Below the pieces are notes generated by a model. That model did not search any database. It was given only the letters and a program-made list of their open reading frames with translations, and was not told where the DNA came from. A DNA stretch of 38,599 nucleotides from an uncultured Muribaculum sp. (GTDB taxonomy: Bacteria > Bacteroidota > Bacteroidia > Bacteroidales > Muribaculaceae), in NCBI GenBank assembly GCA_910578835.1, contig CAJTSK010000024.1, positions 1-38,599 on the forward strand, in the 5' to 3' direction. Position numbers and translations under genes: made by a program. Of the stretch, positions 1-8,482 are shown in pieces. The number at the start of each line of letters is the position of its first letter. Within the stretch, counting starts at the first letter, position 1.

Positions 1-16
1 AGGAAAGGAAACGAAA

Positions 17-48
17 GTAGGTCAGAAAACTTTCGTTTTCCGACCTAC
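17..48. terminator. Strong hairpin, possible terminator of an upstream gene
   Basis: A 14-base stem (17-30 with 35-48) closes on a 4-base TTTC loop, with one A/C mismatch. On the plus strand it is followed after three bases by a short T run (TTTT at 53-56). It may end a gene that lies outside the window. It sits just upstream of the promoter box of the SDR gene, so it could also separate that gene from upstream transcription. The short T run makes intrinsic termination only moderately likely. Confidence 0.45.
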
Positions 49-66
49 TCGATTTTGGAAAATTGC

Positions 67-74
67 TATCTTTG
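67..74 (+). promoter_or_regulatory. TAnnTTTG -7 box of the SDR gene
   Basis: TATCTTTG matches the Bacteroidetes -7 consensus TAnnTTTG exactly. The start codon at 79 begins only five bases after the box, about where transcription should start, so the transcript may have no leader. I see no clear TTG element 19-21 bases upstream. Confidence 0.5.
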
Positions 75-78
75 TGTC

Positions 79-927
79 ATGGCTGACAATTATCTTGAAC
101 GGAAAATGGAGGAACACCGTGCAGGCAATGCCACGGCTTACCGTCCAAAGCTTACCCCCTCGGGAAAGAGACAGGGTGAGCTGACATTTAAATTTCCGCC
201 CCGGCGTGTGTTTGTTACCGGTGGTGCGTCCGGAATAGGGAAGGCTGTAGTAAAGGCGTTTTGTGATGCGGGGTGCAAGGTGGCGTTCTGCGACAATGAC
301 AATACTGCCGGTACTCGCACCGCGCAATCACTCGGAGCGCGGTTTTATCCTGTTGACGTGACTGACGTCACCGCATTGGAGGCGTGTATGCAGAGTCTCT
401 TTGACCTGTGGGGCGATATAGATGTGGTGGTCAATAATGTCGGTATCGGCAATTTCAAGCCGCTCTGCGAGACAAGTGTTGACGATTTTGACCATGTGAT
501 GCAGGTGAATGTGCGTCCGGTGTTTGTCACTTCGCGCAAGCTTGCCATATACCGCGCCTCTCTCCCGGTGGCTAATCCTTATGGTCGTATAATCAACATC
601 TGCTCTACCCGTCATGCCATGAGCGAGAGGGGCACAGAAGCTTATTCCGCGTCAAAGGGCGCTATTGCGTCGCTTACTCATGCGCTAATGATGTCGTTTG
701 CTGGTACGGGTGTTACAGTCAATGCCATTTCCCCGGGATGGATAGAGACCGGGGATGTCGCCGCATTGAGCGATGCCGACCATAGTCAGCACCCGTCGGG
801 AAGGGTAGGGGTGCCGGCTGATGTGGCGCGTCTTTGCCTTTGGATTGCATTGCCTGGCAATGACTTTGTCAATGGAGAAAACATCACCGTAGATGGCGGA
901 ATGACGCGTAAGATGATATATGTGTAG
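79..927 (+). CDS. SDR family NAD-dependent oxidoreductase
   Basis: A 282-residue short-chain dehydrogenase/reductase with a Rossmann fold. Visible motifs are the dinucleotide loop TGGASGIG at residues 47-54, an acidic residue at the end of the second strand (FCDND, which favours NAD over NADP), NNVG, a Ser in the ICSTR strand, and the catalytic pair Tyr189/Lys193 in YSASK. The C-terminal VDGGM is typical. About 43 residues precede the fold, rich in charged residues in the first part, which is longer than usual. A TTG at 55 is in frame, but it lies before the promoter box, so I chose ATG 79; ATG 106 is an alternative. It ends three bases from the convergent HTCS gene. The substrate is unknown. 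A sugar or hexuronate role would fit the xylan neighbourhood but is only a guess. Confidence 0.85.
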   Translation: MADNYLERKMEEHRAGNATAYRPKLTPSGKRQGELTFKFPPRRVFVTGGASGIGKAVVKAFCDAGCKVAFCDNDNTAGTRTAQSLGARFYPVDVTDVTALEACMQSLFDLWGDIDVVVNNVGIGNFKPLCETSVDDFDHVMQVNVRPVFVTSRKLAIYRASLPVANPYGRIINICSTRHAMSERGTEAYSASKGAIASLTHALMMSFAGTGVTVNAISPGWIETGDVAALSDADHSQHPSGRVGVPADVARLCLWIALPGNDFVNGENITVDGGMTRKMIYV

Positions 928-930
928 GCT

Positions 931-3900
931 TTACTCGCGTTGGTGGCTGCTGTAATGTGACGGAGTCATGCCGTATATCTCCTTGAATGCCGAAGAGAAA
1001 TGTGACGGGTTGGAAAATCCGGTAGCATAGGCGACTTCTGCCACACTGAGCTTCTTTTCGCGCAGCAGGCGTGCTGCTTGCTTCATGCGCAGTGACTTTA
1101 TGAAGTCGCGGGCTGAGAGGTCGGTGAGCTCCTTGAGCTTACGATGAAGGTGTACGCGGCTCAACCCCACTTCAGCAGCAAGCTTCTCGACACTGAAGTC
1201 GGGCGATGATATGTTGGCGTTGATTACATCCATTATACGGTTGATAAGTATCTCGTCTTGCGACTTCATTACAATCTGTTTTACCGATTCCTCCTGCGAC
1301 TGCACACCCGAAAACTTTGCGCGCAGCAGCTGGCGGTTGGCAAGGAGCGAGGTTATTGTGCTCCTCAGCACTTCGGTGCTGAATGGTTTGGTGAGATACG
1401 CGTCGGCTCCCGCTTCAAGTCCCTCCATCCGGTCTTCATTGTCTGCTTTTGCGGAGAGCAGTATCACCGGGGTGTGGTTGGTATTTACGTTCTGTTTCAC
1501 TTTGCGACACAGGGCGTAGCCGTTGATGCCGGGCATCATCACGTCGCTTACTATGATGTCAGGTGTGTCGGTAAGTATAGATGACAGTGCGTCTTCTCCG
1601 TTGACATATGCCTTTACTTTGTAGTCGGCCGACAGCTCCCTGATAAGATAATTGCGTATGTCTGTGTCATCTTCCACCACGGTCACTGTGCGGTTGCTGC
1701 GTGCTTTTGTGTTGCTGTCGTCGCTTTCCGGACCGGTGTACATGATGTCGTCAAGGTTGTCGGGATGCGGGCGTCGGGAGGTCACGGCGTCATTGTCGGC
1801 TATTTCCTCGATAGCGAGGTGGTCGGAACCGAGAGGAAGTCTTATGATAAATTCGCATCCACTCTCGCCCACATGGTTGCGGGCGTGTATCGTGCCGTGA
1901 TGGAGCATTACGAGTGAGCGGCAGAGGTGCAGTCCTATGCCTGTTCCGAGGCTTGCCGATGTCATCTCATTCTCGATGCGGTAGAATCGGTCAAAAATCA
2001 GTTCGAGTTTGTCGGCGTCTATGCCTATGCCGCTGTCGGATATTGAAATCTCAACATAATCGCTGAACGGCGGCAGCCCTGCGGGGTCGTCATGCTTTTC
2101 CGACAGGGTAATGTCTATCACACCTCCCTTGGGAGTGTATTTGAAGGCGTTGGACAGTATGTTTAGCAGTACCTTGTCAAAATTGTCGGTGTCAACCCAG
2201 GCGTTAAGCGATTCCATGTCGTGATGGAAGCTTAGGGATATGTCATTTTCGCGTGCCAGATATTCAAATGGCTGTATCGCTCCGTTTATGAAGTCAACCA
2301 TGTCGGTTTCTCTCATTTTGATTTTCATCTGCCCCTTTTCGAGCTTTCTCATGTCCATTAGCTGATTTACAAGGCGCAATATACGCTTGGCATTATTGTA
2401 AATCATGGTGTAGGTGGCACGCAGGCGACTGTCGGTAGTGTCGGCTATCAACTTCTCAAGCGGATTGATAATCAGCGTCATAGGGGTGCGTATCTCATGG
2501 GAGATATTGGTAAAAAATTGGAGCTTTGCCTCAATTATCTGTTCTGCCTGCTGGCGGTCGAGTTGTTCGCGGTTTGTAGCTGTTCGAGCCTTGAAGTAGT
2601 GGAGCGCTGCAACCACCAGTAACGCCGCCATGATTACATAGATTGCTATCGCCCACCATGACTGATACCATGGCGGATTGACTATGATGGTGAGTGTGCG
2701 TGTGCCTTCCTCGGAAGTATCGCCTGCCACTCTCACCTGAAAGCGATAAGAGCCGGGAGGCATATTGTTGAATGTCAGTCGATTTTGCCCCGGGGCGGTT
2801 GATAGCCATTCTTTTCCGTGCTCATAAATGCGGTATTCATACACGAGTTTGTCGGGGTTGTCGTAAGTAAGTGTGGAGAAGTAAATGCTGAATGTATTAT
2901 CTTGTGCCGAGAGATTTATCTCCTCCGCATCACCGAGTTCGCGGTCAAGTATATGCTCACCCGACGAGGTGAGTGTCGATTTGTTGACCGGGGTATTGAA
3001 TATGTCAAAGCGGGTAATCACCGGATGGTATTCGCGTGGGTTGTCGTTGATGTCGTAGGGGTGGAATGCGGTCACGCCGTTAGTACCGCCAAAGTAGACG
3101 ACTCCGCGTGAATCCTCACAAAATGCCCCGTGGGTAAATTCATTTCCCTGCAGTCCGTCGCCACTGTCAAAGTTGACAAACCGGTTATCTTCCGATATGT
3201 ATTTTGCGATTCCATGATAGGTGCTTATCCATAGATTTCGCCCATCATCCTCGCATATTCCGCATACTACATTGTTAGGCAGCCCGTTGGCTACCGTGTA
3301 ATGCTTTACCGACCTTCCGTCGCGGTCAAAACGGTAAAGCCCGTCGGTGGTACCACACCATATGTTGCCCTTGCTGTCGCTCGTCACCACGTATCCGATA
3401 CATCCTTTCACCACATTATAGCTGTCACCGAAACTAAGATAGCCGCCGGTGACAGTATTGTAGCAGCTTATGCCGTCATAGTGGGCGATCCAGATTTTGC
3501 CGTCGCCTGTGCGGTACAGGTGGTTGATCCAGTCCATCGGTATGTTACTGTAGAGTGGGGAGCTTTGATTAAAGGAGAGGTAGGTGGCTGTGTCTTCATC
3601 AGGGTTGTAGCGGATGAGTCCGTAGCCAAGTGTCCCGAGATACAGGTTACCGTTGTTGTCTTCTATTATGCTGTAGATTTTGAGTGTGCTGAAGCGCTTT
3701 ACCGGCACGATGCCGCCTTGGTCGTCAATCCTTATCAGCCCGGCGTTGAATGTACCGGCCCAACGTCTTTTCTTGGAGTCGCGGAATATACACAATATGG
3801 TTGAAGAGGAGGGGATATGTCTTATGCGCGCAAGATTTTCGTCAAGTTCATATAGTCCGTCGTTGTCGCAGCTCACCCAGAGGTGATGGTCTTCGTCTGA

Positions 3901-4962
3901 TGTCAGTGCCATCACGCAGCCATTGCCGAGCGGATTTCCCGGATTGCTGTTTCTTCCGCAATATTCAAAGTTGAAACGACGCCCGGCTATCATGGCAACA
4001 CCCCGTTGAAACATGGCGAGCCACAGGTTGCCGTCACGGTCGGTCATCATCTGGTGGATTTTGCCGTCGGAACAGCCCGCAAGAGGCGTGCCGACGGGCA
4101 CATCTTCAATAGCCAAGTCGGTAAGACGCCTTACTCCGTATCCTTCTGTCCCGATATAATACTCTTTATTATAGCAGGCGAGCGATTTCACTGACATGCG
4201 GCTGCCACGATAAGTTATATGGCTGACCGCATCGCTCCCTTTGTCATAACGGTCGACTCCTCCGTCAAGCGAGCCGATGAAGATGGCACCTCCGTTGCCT
4301 TCAAGAATAGATGTCACTTTGTCACCGGCGAGTTCCGGAGCCGTGAAACACCGTGCTTTTCCTCCGGCGGGGTAGTAGCGGCATACTCCTTTGTTTTCCG
4401 TGCCTATCCACACAGCGTGGCTTGAGTCCTCATAGATGCAGCTTATAAACTCGCTTCCGACGGCATCAGAGAGCATGTCAAGGCGCGTTATGGTAGAGGA
4501 GGAGGGGTTGTAGAGGAATATCCCATAACCGGCTGTACCAACCCATATGTCACCGTTTGAGAGTTCCACGATGTCTGAAATGTGGGGTGTTATCCTGGAG
4601 CCATTTATAGATATAGGTATATAACTGAACGATTCTGTCGCGCGATTCCACTCCATTAGCCCTTTCAGTGTGCCCACAAGCATTTTTCCGTCACGGTTTT
4701 CAAGTATCGAGCGCACATAGTTGTCACACAACGAGGTTGAGTCGCCCGGCACATTCTTATATGTGACAAACCGAGTGCCGTCAAAACGGTTAAGTCCGTA
4801 TTCTGTGGCAATCCATATAAATCCTTTGCTGTCCTGATATATCCTGTTGACAAGACAGCTCGACAGGTAGCCGTCGGAAGAGAATATTTTCATCTCCTGG
4901 GCAGCTGAACAAAGAGCAAGAATTATTGATAATGTGACAATGAAAAGGCGACGTGGCTTCAT
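931..4962 (-). CDS. Hybrid two-component system sensor/regulator (HTCS) of the xylan locus
   Basis: A 1343-residue single-protein two-component system. Order: signal peptide (about 1-21), periplasmic beta-propeller repeats of Reg_prop type (WIGT/WVGT..G..RY patterns), a Y_Y_Y domain ending near residue 765, one membrane helix at about 769-790, a histidine kinase with phospho-acceptor His822 (NISHEIRTP), an ATPase with an N box (NILSNAFKY) and DSGIGI, a receiver with Asp1140 (VSDVMMPG) and Lys in LTKPF, and an AraC-type DNA-binding domain at the C-terminus. In this family the periplasmic sensor binds an oligosaccharide, and the AraC domain activates the adjacent susC operon. An in-frame TTG at 4980 lies inside the promoter box, so ATG 4962 is the better start. 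It is divergent from susC, so it most likely senses xylo-oligosaccharides (inference). Confidence 0.95.
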   Translation of the reverse strand: MKPRRLFIVTLSIILALCSAAQEMKIFSSDGYLSSCLVNRIYQDSKGFIWIATEYGLNRFDGTRFVTYKNVPGDSTSLCDNYVRSILENRDGKMLVGTLKGLMEWNRATESFSYIPISINGSRITPHISDIVELSNGDIWVGTAGYGIFLYNPSSSTITRLDMLSDAVGSEFISCIYEDSSHAVWIGTENKGVCRYYPAGGKARCFTAPELAGDKVTSILEGNGGAIFIGSLDGGVDRYDKGSDAVSHITYRGSRMSVKSLACYNKEYYIGTEGYGVRRLTDLAIEDVPVGTPLAGCSDGKIHQMMTDRDGNLWLAMFQRGVAMIAGRRFNFEYCGRNSNPGNPLGNGCVMALTSDEDHHLWVSCDNDGLYELDENLARIRHIPSSSTILCIFRDSKKRRWAGTFNAGLIRIDDQGGIVPVKRFSTLKIYSIIEDNNGNLYLGTLGYGLIRYNPDEDTATYLSFNQSSPLYSNIPMDWINHLYRTGDGKIWIAHYDGISCYNTVTGGYLSFGDSYNVVKGCIGYVVTSDSKGNIWCGTTDGLYRFDRDGRSVKHYTVANGLPNNVVCGICEDDGRNLWISTYHGIAKYISEDNRFVNFDSGDGLQGNEFTHGAFCEDSRGVVYFGGTNGVTAFHPYDINDNPREYHPVITRFDIFNTPVNKSTLTSSGEHILDRELGDAEEINLSAQDNTFSIYFSTLTYDNPDKLVYEYRIYEHGKEWLSTAPGQNRLTFNNMPPGSYRFQVRVAGDTSEEGTRTLTIIVNPPWYQSWWAIAIYVIMAALLVVAALHYFKARTATNREQLDRQQAEQIIEAKLQFFTNISHEIRTPMTLIINPLEKLIADTTDSRLRATYTMIYNNAKRILRLVNQLMDMRKLEKGQMKIKMRETDMVDFINGAIQPFEYLARENDISLSFHHDMESLNAWVDTDNFDKVLLNILSNAFKYTPKGGVIDITLSEKHDDPAGLPPFSDYVEISISDSGIGIDADKLELIFDRFYRIENEMTSASLGTGIGLHLCRSLVMLHHGTIHARNHVGESGCEFIIRLPLGSDHLAIEEIADNDAVTSRRPHPDNLDDIMYTGPESDDSNTKARSNRTVTVVEDDTDIRNYLIRELSADYKVKAYVNGEDALSSILTDTPDIIVSDVMMPGINGYALCRKVKQNVNTNHTPVILLSAKADNEDRMEGLEAGADAYLTKPFSTEVLRSTITSLLANRQLLRAKFSGVQSQEESVKQIVMKSQDEILINRIMDVINANISSPDFSVEKLAAEVGLSRVHLHRKLKELTDLSARDFIKSLRMKQAARLLREKKLSVAEVAYATGFSNPSHFSSAFKEIYGMTPSHYSSHQRE

Positions 4963-4977
4963 GGCTTGAGTTTTGTG

Positions 4978-4985
4978 CAAAAATA
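4978..4985 (-). promoter_or_regulatory. TAnnTTTG -7 box of the HTCS gene
   Basis: Read on the minus strand this is TATTTTTG, an exact TAnnTTTG match. It ends about 15 bases before the ATG at 4962, giving a leader of roughly ten bases. No good -33 element is visible at the expected distance. Confidence 0.45.
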
Positions 4986-5053
4986 GTTAAAATGGTACGT
5001 GGAGAAAAGCCAAATTTTATGTTGTATAACATAAATGTTACATTTTGGGTAAT

Positions 5054-5086
5054 TTGTGTAACGCTGACGATGATTGTGTGACACAA
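5054..5086. promoter_or_regulatory. Candidate HTCS operator: TTGTGTRAC direct repeats plus palindrome
   Basis: TTGTGTAAC at 5054-5062 and TTGTGTGAC at 5074-5082 are direct repeats with a pitch of 20 bases, about two helical turns. AraC-type activators usually bind direct repeats of this spacing just upstream of the promoter. The second copy also forms a perfect palindrome, TTGTGT-G-ACACAA at 5074-5086. The site ends 27 bases before the susC -33 element. Assigning it to the HTCS is inference from position and geometry. Confidence 0.45.
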
Positions 5087-5113
5087 AATCGCATAATTGT
5101 TACGTGAAAACTA

Positions 5114-5143
5114 TTGTAGTTTTATTTATAAAAGCTAAATTTG
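5114..5143 (+). promoter_or_regulatory. susC operon promoter
   Basis: TTG at 5114-5116, a 19-base spacer and TAAATTTG at 5136-5143 match the Bacteroidetes -33/-7 promoter. Transcription should start near 5148, which gives a leader of about 158 bases before susC. Confidence 0.75.
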
Positions 5144-5147
5144 CATT

Positions 5148-5306
5148 GAAATCAATCTAATTTATCAACCTTTTTAAACCCAACTAATATCACAACTTAA
5201 ATATTAACCCTTTTTTATTAAAAATTAACCCAAACCGACAACCTATTACCGAAAAATCAAACCAAACGAGAACTTAAATTATTCCCAAAAACTAAAAATT
5301 ATTTTC
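5148..5306 (+). promoter_or_regulatory. Long G-depleted 5' leader of susC
   Basis: From 5151 to 5306 I count about 35 C and only 4 G in 156 bases, with no G at all from 5151 to 5236. ATTAACCC occurs twice, at 5203-5210 and 5224-5231. The leader should be nearly unstructured. C-over-G stretches are where the Rho terminator loads, so Rho-dependent control is possible (inference). There is no Shine-Dalgarno sequence before the ATG. Confidence 0.5.
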
Positions 5307-8300
5307 ATGAAATGCACAGAGTTTAATCTGAAATTCATAGCGGTAATGCTGGTATGCATTATGTCACCGCTATGGGCATTTTCCCAGACAATCACAGTCT
5401 CGGGTACTGTTGTCGATGAATTGGGAGAACCTTTGATCGGTGCTACCGTTCAGCAAAAAGGAACTTCCCATGGAACATCGACCGACGTTGATGGTAATTA
5501 CTCATTGAGCATCTCGCCCAAGGGTACCATCACAGTTTCTTATGTAGGCTACAACACGCAGACTATCGACGTGAACGGCCGCAGTGTCATCAATGTGACC
5601 TTGCAGGAAAATTCTGCAGTGCTCGACGAGGTTGTTGTCGTCGGCTACGGTCAGATGAAACGCAGCGACCTTACCGGTTCGGTCGTTTCAGTTGGCGAGG
5701 ATGCTGTAAAGAAGTCAATCTCCACCAGTATCGACCAGGTGCTTCAGGGTCGTGCTGCCGGTGTGCAGATTCAGGCAAACTCCGGTACTCCCGGTGCCTC
5801 CACTTCAATACGCATCCGTGGTATCAACTCACTTAACGCCACCAACCAGCCTATTTTCGTAATCGACGGAGTGGTCATCGACTCTGCTACCGACGATGAG
5901 AGTTCTAACCCTCTTGCATCAATCAACCCCTCCGACATTGTTTCGATGGACGTGTTGAAGGATGCTTCCGCCACCGCTATATATGGTTCGCGCGCGAGCA
6001 ATGGTGTCATCATGATTACCACCAAGCGCGGTAAGGCAGGCGAGGCTACAGTGACTTACGATGTTTATCTCGGCTGGCAGGAGATGCCAAAGAAATATGA
6101 TATGCTCAACCTCCGCGAGTATGCAGAGCATCATAATTTCCGTGCCGACTATCTCAGCTCTGTTGACAAGAACAACGCTTTTGTGCGCCCTGAACTTCTC
6201 GGAGAAGGTACTGACTGGCAGGACGAGCTTTTCCGCCGTGCTTTCATGATGAACCACAACATCTCAATCACCGGCGGTAATGAGCGTACCACATGGGCTT
6301 TCTCAGGCGGCTATCTCGATCAGGACGGTATCGCCCTCGGCTCAGGCTTCAAGCGTTATACCTTGCGCTCCAATCTTGAAACACAGATTAAGAGCTGGCT
6401 CCGTGGCGGTATCAACTTCTCATTCACCGATTCCAAGCAGCAGGTGGGCACTGACAACAACACTATTATCAGCGCCCTCATCCAGCAGCCTACAGTGGCT
6501 GTGACCGCTCCCGACGGTTCATTTGACGGTCCCGATGATGTGTGGATGCCCGACAACCCCGTAGGTCTTGCATCAATCATCACCAACAAAAACAAGAAGA
6601 TGAACTTCCGCTTCAACGCTTTCCTTGAAGCCACACTCTATAAGGGACTGACTCTCCGCACTGAATTGTCAGGAGACTACAATCTTAATAAATATTATTT
6701 CTACGAGCCTGACTATCAGTTTGGTATCAAGACACAAGATCAGCGTACATCACGCTGGACCAAGACCGACACCAAATATTGGTCATGGCGTAATATCTTG
6801 ACTTACAACAACACTTTTGCCCGCAAGCACAATGTCAATGTGATGCTCGGTCAGGAAATGTCAAAGAGCTATTGGGAAAATCAGGTAGGTGCCACCACCG
6901 GCTTCCTTTCCAACAGTACTCCCGACCTTAGCGCCGGCGACATCTCAAAGTCTACTTCTACCGGTTCGCGCAACAACAACTCTATCGCGTCATTCTTTGG
7001 TAGGGCGTTCTATTCATTTGACGAGCGTTACCTCTTGACCGCGACTATCCGCCGCGACGGTTCTTCAAAGTTTGCCAAGGGTCACAAGTGGGGCTGGTTC
7101 CCTGCAGTCGCACTCGCATGGCGTGTGTCACAGGAAAACTTCCTCCGCGATGTTGATGTCATCAACTCACTCAAGCTGCGTGCCGGCTGGGGTAAGACAG
7201 GTAACCAGAATGTCACCGACTATGCTTATATGGCGCTTCTCGCCAACAAGACTACCCCCTGGGGTGTAGGTGTGCTCACCGGCAATACCGCCAATCCCGA
7301 CCTTACATGGGAGACCACTTCTTCTTATAACATCGGTCTTGATTTAGGCGTACTTCAAAACCGTATCGAGTTTGTTGCCGATGTTTATTACAAGAAGACC
7401 GACAATCTGTTGCTCCAGCTTCCGCTCCCGTCATTCCTCGGTTCAGGCGGTCAGGGTGCGGCAAACAATCCCTGGGGTAACGTAGGTTCAATCGAGAACA
7501 AGGGTATCGAGCTTACGCTTAACACTACCAATATCGTTACACGCGATTTCCAGTGGACTTCAAATCTTGTATTCTCTCTTAACCGCAACAAAGTTAAGTC
7601 GCTTGACACAGCCAACTCTTCTATCGAAAAGAGCTACCAGCCATCTTCTACTAATTATATCGTAACCAAGACTGTTGTCGGCGAACCGATCGGACAGTTC
7701 TGGGGCTACAAGGTAATCGGCCGCTTTGACAAGCCTGAAGATTTCTACTACCACGATGCAGCAGGTAATCTCCAGCAGGTGGCAATCCCCTCGGGTAACA
7801 CCATTTCACAAAGCTCTACCTGGATTGGCGACTATATCTATGAAGATGTCAACGGCGACGGTGTAATCGACAGCAGCGACTGTACATTCATCGGCAATCC
7901 CGAGCCTAAATTCACTTGGGGCTTCGGTAACACCTTTACCTGGAAGGGCATAGATATCAACATCTTCTTCTCAGGTTCTTACGGCAACGACGCTCTCAAC
8001 CTTACCCGCATGCGTATCGAAGACCCGCGTCAGAACTCCAACATCCTTCGCTCTTCACTCAACTATGCAAAGGTTGACCTGATTGACCCGAACCTTCCCG
8101 CCGATGATTTCCGTAACCTCTATGTGACTAACCCCGGCGCAACAACCATGCCGGCATTGCAGCGCACCGACGCCAACGCCAACTACACACGCGTCAGCGA
8201 CCTCCTTGTAGAGGATGCCTCTTATATCCGCCTGCAAAATATCTCGATAGGTTACACATTCCCGCGTAACTGGATGCGTAAGATATATCTCCAGAATCTC

Positions 8301-8462
8301 CGCGTATATTTCAGCGCACAGAATGTACATACCTGGACCAAATACAAAGGTCTTGACCCCGAGGTCGGTGCAATGTATGGCGACGCCCTTATGACCGGAG
8401 TCGACTACGGTCGCTATCCGTCACCGCGTATCTACACATTTGGTCTTAATGTTTCATTCTAA
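5307..8462 (+). CDS. susC: SusC/RagA-type TonB-dependent outer-membrane transporter
   Basis: A 1051-residue outer-membrane transporter that, with its SusD partner, imports oligosaccharides using TonB energy. It has a signal peptide (about 1-26), a carboxypeptidase-regulatory-like domain (about 29-105), a TonB box (DEVVVVGYG), a plug domain with the family signature AIYGSRASNGVIMITTKRG near residues 225-243, and a 22-strand-type barrel ending in Phe (GLNVSF). The length is normal for the family. It is the first gene of the plus-strand operon and lies 20 bases before susD. The enzymes downstream point to xylan oligosaccharides as cargo (inference). The symbol marks the family, not orthology to the starch transporter. 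Confidence 0.96.
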   Translation: MKCTEFNLKFIAVMLVCIMSPLWAFSQTITVSGTVVDELGEPLIGATVQQKGTSHGTSTDVDGNYSLSISPKGTITVSYVGYNTQTIDVNGRSVINVTLQENSAVLDEVVVVGYGQMKRSDLTGSVVSVGEDAVKKSISTSIDQVLQGRAAGVQIQANSGTPGASTSIRIRGINSLNATNQPIFVIDGVVIDSATDDESSNPLASINPSDIVSMDVLKDASATAIYGSRASNGVIMITTKRGKAGEATVTYDVYLGWQEMPKKYDMLNLREYAEHHNFRADYLSSVDKNNAFVRPELLGEGTDWQDELFRRAFMMNHNISITGGNERTTWAFSGGYLDQDGIALGSGFKRYTLRSNLETQIKSWLRGGINFSFTDSKQQVGTDNNTIISALIQQPTVAVTAPDGSFDGPDDVWMPDNPVGLASIITNKNKKMNFRFNAFLEATLYKGLTLRTELSGDYNLNKYYFYEPDYQFGIKTQDQRTSRWTKTDTKYWSWRNILTYNNTFARKHNVNVMLGQEMSKSYWENQVGATTGFLSNSTPDLSAGDISKSTSTGSRNNNSIASFFGRAFYSFDERYLLTATIRRDGSSKFAKGHKWGWFPAVALAWRVSQENFLRDVDVINSLKLRAGWGKTGNQNVTDYAYMALLANKTTPWGVGVLTGNTANPDLTWETTSSYNIGLDLGVLQNRIEFVADVYYKKTDNLLLQLPLPSFLGSGGQGAANNPWGNVGSIENKGIELTLNTTNIVTRDFQWTSNLVFSLNRNKVKSLDTANSSIEKSYQPSSTNYIVTKTVVGEPIGQFWGYKVIGRFDKPEDFYYHDAAGNLQQVAIPSGNTISQSSTWIGDYIYEDVNGDGVIDSSDCTFIGNPEPKFTWGFGNTFTWKGIDINIFFSGSYGNDALNLTRMRIEDPRQNSNILRSSLNYAKVDLIDPNLPADDFRNLYVTNPGATTMPALQRTDANANYTRVSDLLVEDASYIRLQNISIGYTFPRNWMRKIYLQNLRVYFSAQNVHTWTKYKGLDPEVGAMYGDALMTGVDYGRYPSPRIYTFGLNVSF

Positions 8463-8482
8463 CCTTAATCCAACTGATAAAA

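Larger units (their letters stand above)
4981..5306. promoter_or_regulatory. Divergent HTCS/susC control region
   Basis: This is the only gene-free stretch above 300 bases in the window. From left to right it holds the HTCS promoter box, an AT-rich stretch with the palindromic GTTGTATAAC at 5021-5030, a pair of TTGTGTRAC direct repeats at 5054-5082, the susC promoter at 5114-5143 and a long leader almost without G. I found no convincing small ORF in it. Confidence 0.7.

Noticed and set aside
5011..5019. CAAATTTTA as a second HTCS promoter box
   Set aside because: The spacing inside the motif is one base too long, and the perfect box at 4978-4985 is closer to the gene.
4790..5086. 98-residue minus-strand open frame reaching into the HTCS/susC spacer
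   Set aside because: It overlaps the 5' end of the HTCS gene in another frame and covers the regulatory repeats; its sequence is not protein-like.
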